From Burkholderiales bacterium PBB3 (GTDB lineage Bacteria > Pseudomonadota > Gammaproteobacteria > Burkholderiales > Burkholderiaceae_C), in assembly GCA_002256115.1 (NCBI GenBank), contig NKIK01000034.1, positions 1 through 48,354 on the forward strand: a DNA stretch of 48,354 bases, written 5' to 3'. A program made the position numbers and the translations under genes. Below the pieces are notes generated by a model. The model had not been told where the DNA came from. It did no database searches and worked only from the letters and a program-made list of their open reading frames with translations. Shown piece by piece: positions 18,079 to 28,212 of this stretch (its first letter is position 1; each line of letters starts with the position of its first letter).

Positions 18079-19523
18079 AGCACGCGATTAAAAATATCCA
18101 TTTTGTAGGCATCGGCGGTGCCGGTATGTCCGGCATTGCCGAGGTGCTGAGCAACCTGGGCTACACCATCTCAGGCTCAGACCTGGCCGATAGCGCGACC
18201 TTGCAGCGCCTGGCCTCGCTGGGCATCCAGACCTTTGTGGGCCACGCCGAATCCAATGTGGCAGCGGCGGATGCCGTGGTCACCTCCACCGCAGTGCAGG
18301 CAGACAACCCTGAAGTGGTGGCTGCACGGGCCCGGCGTATTCCGGTGGTGCCGCGCGCGCTGATGCTGGCCGAGCTGATGCGCCTGAAGCAGGGCATTGC
18401 CATAGCAGGCACGCACGGCAAAACCACCACCACCAGCTTGGTGGCCAGCGTGCTGGCGCAGGCCGGGCTGGACCCTACCTTTGTGATCGGTGGCCGCCTG
18501 AACAGCGCCGGTGCCAACGCCAAGCTGGGCAGCGGTGACTACATCGTGGTGGAAGCCGATGAGTCGGATGCGTCCTTCTTGAACCTGCTGCCGGTGATGG
18601 CGGTGGTGACCAATATCGACGCGGACCACATGGAAACCTACGGCCACGATGTGGGCCGTTTGAAAAACGCGTTCGTTGAATTTTTGCACCGCATGCCGTT
18701 TTACGGCACTGCCATTTTGTGCACCGATGACCCCGGCATCCAGGACATTTTGGGCCAGGTCACACGCCCCATCACCAGCTATGGCTTTGGCGAGACGGCC
18801 CAGGTGCGGGCCGTGAACGTGCGCGCCGTGGGTGCGCAAATGCACTTCACCGTGCAGCGGCGCAATGGCGTGGTGCTGCCCGATCTGGAGGTGGTGCTGA
18901 ACCTGCCGGGTCGCCACAACGTGCTCAACGCCTTGTCGGCCATTGCGGTGGCGGTGGAGCTGGATATTGCAGACGCCGCAGTGTTGGCCGCGCTGGCCGA
19001 ATTTAAAGGTGTGGGCCGGCGCTTCCAGCGTTATGGCGATCAGCCCTTGCCCAGCAAGGACGGCAAGCCGGGCGGCATCGTTACGGTGATCGACGACTAC
19101 GGCCACCACCCGGTCGAGATGGCAGCCACGCTGGCTGCGGCGCGCGGCGCGTTTGAAGGCCGCCGCCTGGTGCTGGCCTTTCAGCCCCACCGCTACAGCC
19201 GCACGCGTGATTGCTTTGAAGACTTCGTCAAGGTCATGGCCTTGGCGGATTCGGTATTGCTAGCCGAGGTGTATGCCGCCGGTGAGGCACCCATCGTGGC
19301 GGCAGATGGCCGTGCCTTGGCCCGTGCCCTGCGCATTGGCGGCAAGGTCGAACCTATTTTTGTCGACGACATCAGCAGCATGGCGCAAGCCGCTATCGAC
19401 AACGCCCAGCCGGGGGACGTATTGCTGTGCATGGGGGCAGGGTCGATTGGTGCCACACCCGCGAAAATTGTCAGTCTGCTACAAAAAAGTGAGCTGCTCC
19501 CGCACGAAGGACGGGCTGTATGA
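18075..19523 (+). CDS. murC: UDP-MurNAc:L-alanine ligase MurC
   Basis: This 482-residue Mur ligase attaches the first residue, L-alanine. The N-terminal Rossmann motif is [17 protein letters not shown]; the P-loop is [14 protein letters not shown] near residue 115. [32 protein letters not shown] and [14 protein letters not shown] follow in order. ATG 18075 overlaps the murG stop and gives the family-typical start; the upstream GTG at 18069 is not needed. The last ten codons lie in a dispersed repeat (copy b), so the C-terminal tail may be repeat-derived. Confidence 0.96.
   Translation: MKHAIKNIHFVGIGGAGMSGIAEVLSNLGYTISGSDLADSATLQRLASLGIQTFVGHAESNVAAADAVVTSTAVQADNPEVVAARARRIPVVPRALMLAELMRLKQGIAIAGTHGKTTTTSLVASVLAQAGLDPTFVIGGRLNSAGANAKLGSGDYIVVEADESDASFLNLLPVMAVVTNIDADHMETYGHDVGRLKNAFVEFLHRMPFYGTAILCTDDPGIQDILGQVTRPITSYGFGETAQVRAVNVRAVGAQMHFTVQRRNGVVLPDLEVVLNLPGRHNVLNALSAIAVAVELDIADAAVLAALAEFKGVGRRFQRYGDQPLPSKDGKPGGIVTVIDDYGHHPVEMAATLAAARGAFEGRRLVLAFQPHRYSRTRDCFEDFVKVMALADSVLLAEVYAAGEAPIVAADGRALARALRIGGKVEPIFVDDISSMAQAAIDNAQPGDVLLCMGAGSIGATPAKIVSLLQKSELLPHEGRAV
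19480..19512 (+). repeat. Dispersed repeat, copy b (3' end of murC)
   Basis: The core TGCTCCCGCA is at 19495-19504 in the context GAGCTGCTCCCGCACGAAGG. It encodes the murC C-terminal residues ELLPHEG. Less of the flanking consensus is kept here than in copies d, f and g. Confidence 0.6.
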
Positions 19524-20512
19524 GCCAAAACACTATGAATTCAACCAGCGCAGAGTCCATTCGCGCCCTGGGCAAGGTCGCGGTGTTGATGGGCGGTGCG
19601 TCCGCTGAGCGTGAAGTCTCACTCATGTCGGGCAGCGGCGTACTCAAGGCCCTGCAGTCCCAGGGTGTGGATGCACATGCCTTTGACCCGGCAGAGCGCG
19701 ATATGGGCGACCTCAAGCGAGAAGGCTTTAGCTGCTGCTTCATCGCCTTGCATGGCCGCTTTGGTGAAGATGGCACGGTGCAGGGCGCCTTGGAGCTACT
19801 GGGCATTCCCTACACCGGCTCCGGGGTCATGGCGTCTAGCATCTCCATGGACAAAGTGATGACCAAGCGCATCTGGATTTCTGAGGGCATTCCAACGCCT
19901 AAATACCTCTTGCTGCGACGCGGTGCGATGGACCGGCACACGGTCATTGAAGTGCCCGATACGCTGGGCCTGCCCGTCATCGTCAAGCCCGCGCGTGAAG
20001 GTTCATCGATTGGCGTCACCAAAGTGGCGGGCTATTCGGGCATGGCCGACGCGGTAGCGCTGGCCAGCCAGATGGACGCAGATATTTTGTGCGAGGAATG
20101 CATTGAGGGCGATGAGGTCACCTGCCCAGTGCTGGGCAGTGGCGACGATGCGCGTGCCTTGCCGGTGATCCGTATCGTGGCACCTGAGGGCAACTACGAC
20201 TACCAAAACAAATACTTCACCGACGACACCCGCTATCTGGTGCCCTGCGGCCTGCCCGAAGGTGAAGAGCAGGCGATTCAGGCCCTGGTGCTGGATGCCT
20301 ACCGCGTGCTCGGTTGCCGCGGCTGGGGCCGGGTGGATGTGATGATTGACGCCAAAACCCGCAAGCCTACCTTGCTGGAAATCAATACCTCGCCTGGTAT
20401 GACCGGGCATTCGCTGGTACCCATGTCGGCCAAAGCCGCAGGCATTAGCTACGAGGCACTGTGCTTGCAGCTTTTGCAGGATGCCGCGCTAGACGGCGGT
20501 GTACGCCCATGA
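19520..20512 (+). CDS. ddl: D-alanine:D-alanine ligase
   Basis: This 330-residue ATP-grasp ligase makes the D-Ala-D-Ala substrate of MurF. Visible are [19 protein letters not shown] at the N-terminus, [19 protein letters not shown], the substrate-loop segment [13 protein letters not shown], and the metal-binding end [19 protein letters not shown]. The length is typical of DdlB. ATG 19520 overlaps the murC stop; an additional ATG 15 bases downstream is also possible. It is coupled to ftsQ by overlap. Confidence 0.95.
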   Translation: MSQNTMNSTSAESIRALGKVAVLMGGASAEREVSLMSGSGVLKALQSQGVDAHAFDPAERDMGDLKREGFSCCFIALHGRFGEDGTVQGALELLGIPYTGSGVMASSISMDKVMTKRIWISEGIPTPKYLLLRRGAMDRHTVIEVPDTLGLPVIVKPAREGSSIGVTKVAGYSGMADAVALASQMDADILCEECIEGDEVTCPVLGSGDDARALPVIRIVAPEGNYDYQNKYFTDDTRYLVPCGLPEGEEQAIQALVLDAYRVLGCRGWGRVDVMIDAKTRKPTLLEINTSPGMTGHSLVPMSAKAAGISYEALCLQLLQDAALDGGVRP

Positions 20513-21294
20513 ACGACGGCGTTGTGACCCCTTTGGACGTGAAGCTGATGAACATGACCGCATCGGTTTTGTTGCTGGGCTTCGTGTTGCTGGTGGGGGT
20601 GACAACAGCGCGCTGGGCAGCACGTCAACCGATTTTTGATATTGCGGGTATCACCGTGACTGGGGATGTTACGCACAACAGCGTACTCAACCTGCGCGCC
20701 AATGTGGCTCCCCGGGTTGGCGGTACCTTTTTTACGGTCGATCTGGCCCGCGTGCGCGCCGCCTTTGAGGCGGTGCCCTGGGTGCGCCAGGCCGTGGTGC
20801 GCCGAGACTTTCCAAACCGCTTGCAGGTGCAGTTGCAAGAGCACATCGCCGTGGCGTACTGGGGTTCTGAGGGCGAACTGCAGTTGATCAACAGTTTTGG
20901 CGAAGTGTTTGAAGCCAATGTGGGCGAAGTGGAGCAAGACATGCTGCCGCGCCTGAACGGCCCCGAAGGCCAAAGCGCCGAAGTGCTGCAGATGTACCGC
21001 ACGCTCAAGCCCTTGTTTGGCAGCATGGAGCTGTCTCTGGATCAGCTGGAGCTCACCGGCCGGGGCAGCTGGCGTGCGCACCTGGAGACCGGGGCCGACA
21101 TTGAGATGGGCCGGGGCGAGCCGCAGGAAGTCAGCGACCGGGTGACCCGCTTTCTGAAGACGGTGACGCAGATTACCGGGCGCTATGGGCGGCGGGTGAA
21201 TTCCGTAGAGTCGGCCGATTTGCGGCATGACAACGGCTACGCCCTGAAGCTGCGCGGCGTTAGCACCATCGCCCCGCCCGAGCCCAAAAAATAA
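20509..21294 (+). CDS. ftsQ: Cell division protein FtsQ
   Basis: The 261-residue bitopic protein has a transmembrane segment at about residues 17-36 ([19 protein letters not shown]). A POTRA domain follows ([20 protein letters not shown]), then the FtsQ domain with [20 protein letters not shown] and EHIAVAYWG. FtsQ links FtsL/FtsB to the rest of the divisome. ATG 20509 overlaps the ddl stop; the open frame runs further up inside ddl, but the overlap start fits the family. ftsA follows after 45 bp. Confidence 0.93.
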   Translation: MNDGVVTPLDVKLMNMTASVLLLGFVLLVGVTTARWAARQPIFDIAGITVTGDVTHNSVLNLRANVAPRVGGTFFTVDLARVRAAFEAVPWVRQAVVRRDFPNRLQVQLQEHIAVAYWGSEGELQLINSFGEVFEANVGEVEQDMLPRLNGPEGQSAEVLQMYRTLKPLFGSMELSLDQLELTGRGSWRAHLETGADIEMGRGEPQEVSDRVTRFLKTVTQITGRYGRRVNSVESADLRHDNGYALKLRGVSTIAPPEPKK

Positions 21295-21339
21295 CGCAAA
21301 AAGTAACGCAAGACACACGCAGGATTCACAGGACCCACT

Positions 21340-22569
21340 ATGGCAAAAGAATACAAAGACCTCGTCGTCGGCCTCGACATCGGCACTGCCAAAGTCATGG
21401 CGGTGGTGGCCGAGGTGATGCCGGATGGCAAGCTCAAGCTGGCGGGCCTGGGTGTGGCCCCCAGCAATGGCCTCAAGCGCGGTGTCGTGGTCAATATCGA
21501 TGCCACCGTGCAAAGCATTCAGCAGGCCCTGCGCGAAGCCGAGTTGATGGCGGACTGCAAGATCACGCGTGTCTACACCGGCATTACCGGCAGCCATATT
21601 CGCGGTATCAACTCCAGCGGCATGGTGGCGATCAAAGACCGCGAAGTCACCGCCGCCGATGTGGCCCGCGTGGTAGAGACTGCCAAGGCCATCAGCATCT
21701 CGGCCGATCAGCGCCTGCTGCTGGTAGAGCCACAGGAATTCATCATCGATGGCCAACTCGTCAAAGAGCCCATCGGCATGAGCGGCATTCGCCTGGAGGT
21801 GAAGGTGCACATCGTCACTGGCTCACAGGCCGCAGCGGAAAACATCGTCAAATGCGTACGCCGCTGCGGGCTGGAAGTAGACCAGTTGATGCTCAACCCA
21901 CTGGCAAGCAGCCTGTCACTCCTGACCGATGACGAGCGCGAACTGGGCGTTGCGCTGGTCGACATTGGTGCGGGCACCACCGACGTGACAATTTTTACCA
22001 ACGGTGCCATCCGCCACACCGCGGTCATCCCCATCGCCGGGGATTTGATCACCAGTGACATTGCCATGGCGCTGCGCACCCCGACCAAAGACGCGGAAGA
22101 CATCAAGGTCGAGAGCGGCCATGCCAAGCAACTGCTGGTAGACCCCGAGACCCAAGTGGAAGTGCCCGGCCTGGGCGATCGTGGACCGCGCATGCTCAGC
22201 CGCCAGGCGCTGGCCGGTGTGATTGAGCCACGCATCGAAGAAATTTTTGAGATGGTGAAGCAGGTGATCCGCGATTCGGGCTACGAAGAGGTGCTCTCCA
22301 GCGGCATTGTGCTCACGGGTGGCAGTTGCATCATGCCGGGCATGGTGGAGCTGGGGGAAGACATCTTCTTGAAGCCCGTGCGTCGCGGCATTCCCCGGTA
22401 TGCGGGGGCACTGTCCGACATGGTGGCCCAGCCCCGCGCGGCCACGGTCATGGGTTTGTTGGAAGAAGCCCGCATGGGCCGCATGCGCGGCTACAAGGTG
22501 GCGCAAAAAGCAGGCTCCATGAAGTCTGCCTTTGGTTCGGTCAAAGACTGGTTCATCGGGAACTTTTGA
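21340..22569 (+). CDS. ftsA: Cell division protein FtsA
   Basis: This 409-residue actin-like ATPase tethers FtsZ to the membrane. Phosphate motif 1 is VGLDIGTAKVMAVV near residue 9, phosphate motif 2 is ALVDIGAGTTDVTIF near 206, and the adenosine motif is GIVLTGGSCIMPG near 325. The C-terminal tail FGSVKDWFIGNF is the expected amphipathic membrane-targeting helix. The ATG follows a GGA-containing leader (CAGGACCCACT). Length and motifs are normal. Confidence 0.96.
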   Translation: MAKEYKDLVVGLDIGTAKVMAVVAEVMPDGKLKLAGLGVAPSNGLKRGVVVNIDATVQSIQQALREAELMADCKITRVYTGITGSHIRGINSSGMVAIKDREVTAADVARVVETAKAISISADQRLLLVEPQEFIIDGQLVKEPIGMSGIRLEVKVHIVTGSQAAAENIVKCVRRCGLEVDQLMLNPLASSLSLLTDDERELGVALVDIGAGTTDVTIFTNGAIRHTAVIPIAGDLITSDIAMALRTPTKDAEDIKVESGHAKQLLVDPETQVEVPGLGDRGPRMLSRQALAGVIEPRIEEIFEMVKQVIRDSGYEEVLSSGIVLTGGSCIMPGMVELGEDIFLKPVRRGIPRYAGALSDMVAQPRAATVMGLLEEARMGRMRGYKVAQKAGSMKSAFGSVKDWFIGNF

Positions 22570-22706
22570 CCATGAACAACAAAATTTGGTTGGCGCGGGG
22601 TAGCCCGCATTGGCGATGGAGGTGCGTTGACCCGCCTTCATAAAAATTGCAAATCCGTTTTAAGCATTGAATTCACCGATATTTTTATAGTTTTCAGGAG
22701 TCCCAT
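22570..22706 (+). promoter_or_regulatory. ftsA-ftsZ intergenic region with the ftsZ ribosome site
   Basis: This is the longest gap inside the back half of the cluster (137 bp). It is AT-rich from 22640 onward and ends with AGGAG six bases before the ftsZ ATG. An extra promoter for ftsZ would be usual here; TATAGT at about 22687-22692 is a candidate -10, but I see no well-spaced -35. A 23-codon open frame at 22572 is probably chance. Confidence 0.4.
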
Positions 22707-23972
22707 ATGTCCATCGAAATGATTGAAGAAGAAGCGTTTAACCAAGGCACCCAGATCAAAGTGATCGGTGTAGGCGGCGGTGGCGGCAATGCCGTGGAAC
22801 ACATGATCAGCACCGCAGTGGGCGGCGTGGAGTTCATTTGCGCCAACACCGATGCGCAGGCCCTGAGCAAAAGCACGGCTCACAAGATTATTCAGCTCGG
22901 CGGTACCGGCCTGGGTGCGGGCGGCAAGCCCGAAAAAGGTTGCGCTGCGGCCGAGCTGGCCGAGGCAGAAATCCGCGCGGCCATTGATGGCGCGCACATG
23001 TTATTCATCACCGCCGGTATGGGCGGCGGCACCGGCACTGGTGCTGCGCCGGTGATTGCTCGGGTGGCCAAAGAGATGGGCATTTTGACCGTGGGCGTAG
23101 TGACCAAGCCTTTCGACTTTGAAGGCGGCCGCCGCATGAGCAATGCCGACACGGGCTTGGCCGAATTGGAAGCCAATGTGGACTCGCTGATCGTTATCTT
23201 GAATGAAAAACTACTCGGCGTGCTGGGTGAAGATGTCGGCCAAGACGAAGCCTTTGCGCATGCCAATGACGTGTTGAAAAACGCGGTGGGCGGTATCGCC
23301 GAAATCATCAATGTGCCAGGCCTGCTGAACGTCGACTTTGAAGACGTGCGTACCGTGATGGGCGAGCCCGGCAAAGCCATGATGGGCACCGCCATCGCCA
23401 ATGGCCCAGACCGCGCGCGCATCGCCGCCGAGCAAGCCGTGGCCTGCCCACTGCTCGAAGGCATTGATCTGTCGGGTGCCAAGGGCGTCTTGGTACTGAT
23501 CACCGCGGCCAAGGGCTCCCTGAAACTGCGCGAATCCAAACTCGCCATGGACGCCATTCGCACCTATGCATCCGCAGACGCGCACGTGATCTACGGCGCT
23601 GCCTATGACGATTCGCTGGGTGAGGACATCCGCGTGACGGTGGTGGCAACGGGCCTGAGCCGCCAGGGCGTGCGCCGTACAGCGCCCCCATTGCAAGTGC
23701 TGCGCACCGGTACCGATAACGTGCCTTTCCATGTGCCCACACTGAACACGCCCGTGGCCGGTGGTACCTCTGCCAGCCTGGGTGGCAATGCGGGTCATGC
23801 GGGTAACGGCATGACCAGTATGGGCGCAGCCCAGCCCGACTATGCGGGTATGTCCACCCCCAGCGTGTGGCGCACCAACCGCACCCAGGCCGCGGCCAAG
23901 GTCGATGCTTTGTCCAACGGCGGCATGGACGACTACGAAATCCCTGCTTTCCTGCGGAAACAGGCGGATTGA
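22707..23972 (+). CDS. ftsZ: Cell division GTPase FtsZ
   Basis: The 421-residue tubulin homologue forms the Z ring. Motifs are IKVIGVGGGGGNAVEHM near residue 18, the tubulin signature GMGGGTGTGAAPV near 108, TKPFDFEG, and the T7 loop NVDFEDVRTVM. A variable Gly/Ala-rich linker (about 320-400) leads to the conserved C-terminal peptide DDYEIPAFLRKQ that binds FtsA and ZipA-type partners. The start has a strong ribosome site (AGGAG, 6 nt). Confidence 0.97.
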   Translation: MSIEMIEEEAFNQGTQIKVIGVGGGGGNAVEHMISTAVGGVEFICANTDAQALSKSTAHKIIQLGGTGLGAGGKPEKGCAAAELAEAEIRAAIDGAHMLFITAGMGGGTGTGAAPVIARVAKEMGILTVGVVTKPFDFEGGRRMSNADTGLAELEANVDSLIVILNEKLLGVLGEDVGQDEAFAHANDVLKNAVGGIAEIINVPGLLNVDFEDVRTVMGEPGKAMMGTAIANGPDRARIAAEQAVACPLLEGIDLSGAKGVLVLITAAKGSLKLRESKLAMDAIRTYASADAHVIYGAAYDDSLGEDIRVTVVATGLSRQGVRRTAPPLQVLRTGTDNVPFHVPTLNTPVAGGTSASLGGNAGHAGNGMTSMGAAQPDYAGMSTPSVWRTNRTQAAAKVDALSNGGMDDYEIPAFLRKQAD

Positions 23973-23984
23973 TAAAATCTGTTT

Positions 23985-24908
23985 GTGCTGAAACAAAGAA
24001 CCCTCAAGTCTCTGACCCGCGCCGTGGGCGTGGGTCTTCATAGCGGCCAGCGTGTGGAACTCACCTTGCGACCGGCGGCGCCCGATACGGGCATCGTTTT
24101 TCGCCGGGTGGATTTGCCCGATCCGGTGGACATCGTGATGAGCGCCACCGCCGTCACGGACACGCGCATGGCCTCTACGGTGTCCAGCGGCAATGCCAAG
24201 GTGGCTACTGTGGAGCACTTGATGTCAGCCTGCGCCGGTTTGGGCGTTGACAACCTGTATGTGGACATCACTGCCGAAGAAGTGCCCATTCTGGATGGCT
24301 CGGCCGCATCGTTTGTCTTCTTGCTGCAAAGCGCCGGTATTGAGCTGCAAAACGTGCCGCGCCGTTTTATCCGTGTGCTCAAGCCCGTAGAAGTGCGCGA
24401 AGGCAGCGGTGCCAATGAAAAGTGGGCCCGGCTGGATCCCTTCCATGGCTACAAGCTGCGCTTCGAGATTGAATTCAACCACCCCGCCGTCGACTCCTCG
24501 GGCCAGATGGTGGAGTTTGATATGAGCGTGGGCTCGTATTCCCGCGACATTGCGCGCGCCCGCACCTTTGGCTTTACCAAAGACGTGGAAATGATGCGTG
24601 CCAATGGCCTGGCCCTGGGGGGCGGATTGGACAATGCCATCGTCATGGACGACTACAAAGTCCTCAATGCCGATGGCCTGCGCTATGACGATGAATTCGT
24701 CAAACACAAAATTCTGGACGCCATGGGCGATTTGTATGTGATTGGCCGCCCCTTGCTGGCGGCCTTCAGCGCGTTCCGCTCCGGTCATGCGCTGAACAAC
24801 AAGCTTTTGCGCGAGCTGCTGTCCCACCAGGACGCTTGGGAAATCGTCACTTTTGAAGACGTGCGAGAGGCCCCAGCGGGCTTTGCAGTGCCCGCGCGGG
24901 CTTGGTAA
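23985..24908 (+). CDS. lpxC: UDP-3-O-acyl-N-acetylglucosamine deacetylase LpxC
   Basis: This 307-residue zinc amidase catalyses the committed step of lipid A synthesis. The N-terminus [20 protein letters not shown] is family-typical and fixes GTG 23985 as the start. Zinc and catalytic motifs are [17 protein letters not shown] near residue 75, and [14 protein letters not shown] with SGHALNN near 240-265. It follows ftsZ by 12 bp, the usual end of the cluster in proteobacteria, coupling envelope and division supply. No strong ribosome site is visible. Confidence 0.95.
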   Translation: MLKQRTLKSLTRAVGVGLHSGQRVELTLRPAAPDTGIVFRRVDLPDPVDIVMSATAVTDTRMASTVSSGNAKVATVEHLMSACAGLGVDNLYVDITAEEVPILDGSAASFVFLLQSAGIELQNVPRRFIRVLKPVEVREGSGANEKWARLDPFHGYKLRFEIEFNHPAVDSSGQMVEFDMSVGSYSRDIARARTFGFTKDVEMMRANGLALGGGLDNAIVMDDYKVLNADGLRYDDEFVKHKILDAMGDLYVIGRPLLAAFSAFRSGHALNNKLLRELLSHQDAWEIVTFEDVREAPAGFAVPARAW

Positions 24909-24982
24909 GCCGCAAGGCTCCCGATTGGCGTTGGCCGATGTGCGGCGCATAATTTGGCCATCTCCTTTGCAGGACACACGCT

Positions 24983-25282
24983 ATGGCCTCCATTTCTTCC
25001 ATTGCCCTGTCGGGCATGAACGCAGCCCAAACCCAGCTGCAGGCCTCGGCCAACAACGTGGCCAACTTGGCCACGCCGGGCTATCGCCGCCAGGAAGTGG
25101 CGCAGACGCCGCAGAGCGGTGGCGGCGTGCAAACCCGGGTGGAGCGTGCCGAATCAGTCGGTCCCTCATTGGAAGCCGATGCCGTAGCCCAACTGCAAGC
25201 CAAGAACAGCTTTTTGGCCAATCTGGCGGTGTTCAAAACCAGTGATCGGATGGCAGGGGCCTTGTTGGACGAGAAGGTCTGA
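24983..25282 (+). CDS. Small flagellar basal-body-rod-like protein
   Basis: The 99-residue protein has the N-terminal rod signature SSIALSGMNAAQTQLQASAN followed by NVANLATPGYRR, as in FlgB, FlgC, FlgF and FlgG. Its C-terminus (LAVFKTSDRMAGALLDEKV) matches the terminal coiled-coil half. It lacks any long central domain, so it is about the shortest form such a protein could take. No other flagellar gene is nearby. It may be an orphan structural subunit or a chaperone-like relative; the role is unknown. Confidence 0.75.
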   Translation: MASISSIALSGMNAAQTQLQASANNVANLATPGYRRQEVAQTPQSGGGVQTRVERAESVGPSLEADAVAQLQAKNSFLANLAVFKTSDRMAGALLDEKV

Positions 25283-25292
25283 ACTTCATTTT

Positions 25293-25345
25293 GCTATAAA
25301 TTTAGTATCTGCTCCCGCACTATCCACGGCCTAAAAGGCTGATTT
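25293..25345 (+). repeat. Dispersed repeat, copy c
   Basis: The core TGCTCCCGCA is at 25310-25319, followed by CTATCCACGGCCTAAAAGGC, which closely matches the flanks of copies d and f. The segment GCCTAAAAGGC plus a T-run could also form a weak terminator after the rod-like gene. The IS target right half is diverged here (GGGAGCAGATAC). Confidence 0.7.
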
Positions 25346-25364
25346 TTCCCACATTAGGAGCACT

Positions 25365-27548
25365 ATGCCACTCCTGTCTCTGGCAAACATTGGTCGTACT
25401 GTGTGTGGGGCTGCCATGGCCTGGCTATTCGCGCTGGGTTCGGCGCAGGCCGACGGACCGCCTGCGGTGGAGCCCGGCCCGTCCCAGGTTTACCGGCTTG
25501 AGCAAGTACGCGACTACGTGCGTATGCCCCGCGTGCCCTTACAGGTGCGCGCCAACGGTACCTCGCGCATCAACTTTGGTAACACCAACTGTTCCCCGTG
25601 TTGGGGCGAGGTCATCAGCTACACCACCTTCAGCCAACCCACCCAAACCTTCAACGTGGCGCGGTACGACGGAGCTGCCATTACGCTGCTGATTCCTACG
25701 GTGCACCCGCGCGCCGCCAAGCTCAACCCGGTGCGTATTCAAACCTTGGTCGACCGACTGGACTTGCTGTACGCAAGCTACAAAGAACTGTTGGGTTGGG
25801 CGCCGGAGTTGACGAGTGACCCGCGCGGCAAACAGGTGTTTGCCTTTCTGCCCAACGAGCCTACTAACTTCTACGGCCTGGCGTTTGCGCCCGGTGACTC
25901 TACGGAGTACAGCAACGCCGTGCTGGACGAAATCGGGCTGGACGACGACATCCTCACCAATGTATTTGTGCACGAACTGGCGCACAACTTTGATGTCATG
26001 TCCGCCTGGGCTTACGGGCCTGACTCTTCCCACAATTGGACGACGATTTTGCAAGAGTGGTTCGCTCGGGTGCAGGCCAAGATGGCAGACGGTGGATCTT
26101 CGGTTAAACGGCCCACGGCCGTGTTGAATGATTGGCTGGGCACCTACTGGAAACCTTACCTGGCCAACCCCGCCCTGACGTGGGCCGACTGTGCTGCCGC
26201 AGCCAATGATGTACCCGCCTGCACCGCAGCCCAGGCCCAGTACCTGATGGGAAGTTTATTTACCGTGGTGGCGCAACACATGACGGGTGCGCAGGTCAAG
26301 GCCTGGCTGGCCGAAGGGGTTGCCAACTCGCTCAACGGCGATTTCTATGATTCTGCCGAGCAGGCGAGTGATGCAATGTTGATGTCGCTTGCCCGGGTCA
26401 CACAGTCAGACCCGCGTTGCCTGGCAACCCACCTGAAGTGGTACCAAGGTCCGGGCCTTGCCGGTGCTGCAGCTTTTACCACGCCGTTTGCAGGTTGTTT
26501 GGACAGCGACAACGACGGTGCCAGCCGTTTTCTGGATTGTCGTGACGATAACGCAGCCATCGCACCCGGCAAAACCGAAGTGCTGGATGGCTTGGACAAT
26601 GACTGTGATGGTGTCGTGGATAACTTGACCGTCAAAGAGGCCGACGCTGTCGGCGGCGACTACTCCAAAGACCCGTTCAAGGGCACGCGTGTCGCAGCTT
26701 TGCCACTCATTATTCGGGGCCAATTGAGTCAGCCGGGTGTAGCCAATGCCGATGACGTGGACTCCATCCAATTGTCTGCGCCGCTGGCGGGTGTTGGGAC
26801 GCTGAGCTTGTGCAGTGATGGCGGCCAGTTTCAGGTGAATGGCCTGCGCACGAATGGCACTGCGGTGGGGCCATTGCTGCGCACCCAAGGCGCGGGGTGT
26901 GCGCAGCGCACCCTGACAGATGTGGAGCCCTGGGCAGGTTTCTATGTGCTCAGGCCGCCCAATGCCACGATCGGTGGGACGTATACCTTGTCGATTTCAC
27001 AATCCACGGAGACCAGTAGCTTGGCCGCTGCCGCGACCCAACTGACGCAAAGTAACCAAAAACGCGTGCAGTCCAACCACACGCCTGCAAGTTTGGCCGG
27101 TGGCAATTCCGGTCTGCAAGTGCGGTGGTTTCAGAGCGGAGCAGGTTTTGTGCAAAGCCTGGCTGCCGGTGACGCCAATGCCCACATTGCTCCCGTGTTG
27201 ACGATTCCTGCCAACGCCGCGCGCCCGGTCAAACTGCGCGCCCAACTCTGGCGCGACGGCATGCCCACCGAAGAACCCAGCCGCCCCCTCACCATGGTGC
27301 AAAGCGGCAGTTTGGCGGACTGCATCTTTAGCTGGGGCGAGCGCAGCCTGCCCAGCGCCTTTCCCACCACGGGTGCTTCGGCTGGGAATTTGGGGGCTTT
27401 TTATTTTCGGTATTACCCAGCCAGCAATACGTTTCTTGCCAGCTCTAGTGCGGACGACAGCCTGTACTACCTGGCTGCATCCTCGGGCAATGGCGTGGTG
27501 AGTTTGGGTGACTTGGCTATCTGGAAGACCCATGCGGGCTGCCAATGA
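25365..27548 (+). CDS. Secreted zinc metalloprotease with MopE-type metal-binding motif
   Basis: This 727-residue protein has a Sec signal peptide (about residues 1-29, cleavage near AQA-DGPP). The catalytic HELAHNFD (HExxH at 203-207) sits after a region ending DDDILTNVFV; a Glu in LQEWFARVQ near 231 may be the third zinc ligand. Residues 378-420 (CLDSDNDGASRFLDC, then LDGLDNDCDGVVDN) form a Cys/Asp-rich calcium- or copper-binding motif like that of MopE. The C-terminal 300 residues are beta-rich and Ser/Ala-rich. AGGAG precedes the ATG. The precise peptidase family and substrate cannot be told from sequence. Confidence 0.75.
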   Translation: MPLLSLANIGRTVCGAAMAWLFALGSAQADGPPAVEPGPSQVYRLEQVRDYVRMPRVPLQVRANGTSRINFGNTNCSPCWGEVISYTTFSQPTQTFNVARYDGAAITLLIPTVHPRAAKLNPVRIQTLVDRLDLLYASYKELLGWAPELTSDPRGKQVFAFLPNEPTNFYGLAFAPGDSTEYSNAVLDEIGLDDDILTNVFVHELAHNFDVMSAWAYGPDSSHNWTTILQEWFARVQAKMADGGSSVKRPTAVLNDWLGTYWKPYLANPALTWADCAAAANDVPACTAAQAQYLMGSLFTVVAQHMTGAQVKAWLAEGVANSLNGDFYDSAEQASDAMLMSLARVTQSDPRCLATHLKWYQGPGLAGAAAFTTPFAGCLDSDNDGASRFLDCRDDNAAIAPGKTEVLDGLDNDCDGVVDNLTVKEADAVGGDYSKDPFKGTRVAALPLIIRGQLSQPGVANADDVDSIQLSAPLAGVGTLSLCSDGGQFQVNGLRTNGTAVGPLLRTQGAGCAQRTLTDVEPWAGFYVLRPPNATIGGTYTLSISQSTETSSLAAAATQLTQSNQKRVQSNHTPASLAGGNSGLQVRWFQSGAGFVQSLAAGDANAHIAPVLTIPANAARPVKLRAQLWRDGMPTEEPSRPLTMVQSGSLADCIFSWGERSLPSAFPTTGASAGNLGAFYFRYYPASNTFLASSSADDSLYYLAASSGNGVVSLGDLAIWKTHAGCQ

Positions 27549-27599
27549 GTGTGGCGCTGGCTGGTGTGGCGCTAGCTAGGCCCAGTGCGCCCGTCGGCC

Positions 27600-28169
27600 T
27601 TAGCGCCGCCGCCCATCCTTGTAAGACGATTTACCGTTGCCCGAAGCCGCTGCGCCAGCACCACCCACGCCATCCGCCAGCGCCATACGCGCCATGGCCT
27701 TGCCCGCGTGCGCGTGGGTGATGGCCAGGCCCAGTGCATCGGCCGCGTCTGGCCCTGGCAGGCCCGGCAGGCTCAATAGGCGTTGCACCATCGCCTGAAT
27801 CTGGGTTTTATCGGCGCGGCCATAGCCCACCACGGCTTGTTTCATTTGCAGCGCCGTGTACTCGGCCACCGGTAAGTTGGCAGTCACTAGCGCGGTAATC
27901 AAGGCCCCCCGGGCTTGGCCCAGCAGCAGCGTGGATTGGGGGTTGACGTTGACGAACACGATCTCAACCGACGCGCAGGTGGGCTGGTAGCGCTGCACCA
28001 CCTCGCCAATGCCGTCAAACAGCACCTTCAGGCGTGAGGGCAGGGCGCGGGTGTCCAGGTGCTGGGTGCTAATGGTGCCGCTGGCCACATAGGCCAGGTC
28101 GGCACCCACCATGTCCACCACACCAAAGCCGGTAACGCGCAGGCCGGGGTCAATGCCTAGTATGCGCAT
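27600..28169 (-). CDS. ruvC: Holliday junction resolvase RuvC
   Basis: This 189-residue endonuclease resolves Holliday junctions. The first catalytic Asp is D7 in [16 protein letters not shown], the Glu lies in [22 protein letters not shown] near residue 68, and the C-terminal acids are in [16 protein letters not shown] near 140. It carries a Gly/Ala/Lys tail ([13 protein letters not shown]) slightly longer than usual. ruvA and ruvB are not next to it. It is convergent with the metalloprotease gene, with 51 bp between. Confidence 0.94.
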   Translation of the reverse strand: MRILGIDPGLRVTGFGVVDMVGADLAYVASGTISTQHLDTRALPSRLKVLFDGIGEVVQRYQPTCASVEIVFVNVNPQSTLLLGQARGALITALVTANLPVAEYTALQMKQAVVGYGRADKTQIQAMVQRLLSLPGLPGPDAADALGLAITHAHAGKAMARMALADGVGGAGAAASGNGKSSYKDGRRR

Positions 28170-28170
28170 G

Positions 28171-28212
28171 CTATTGAATTAGGAGCTGCTCCCGCACTAT
28201 CCACGGGCTCAA
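28171..28212 (+). repeat. Dispersed repeat, copy d
   Basis: The core TGCTCCCGCA is at 28187-28196 in AGGAGCTGCTCCCGCACTAT, followed by CCACGGGCTCAAAGG. On the other strand it reads GGGAGCAGCTCCTAATTCAA then TAGC, nearly the reconstructed target of the IS at 40048. It fills the short gap between ruvC and the CdsA-like gene. Confidence 0.75.

Noticed and set aside
22572..22643. Short frame between ftsA and ftsZ with several Trp, resembling a leader peptide
   Set aside because: No terminator or alternative stems follow, and ftsZ is not an amino-acid biosynthesis gene; chance is likelier.
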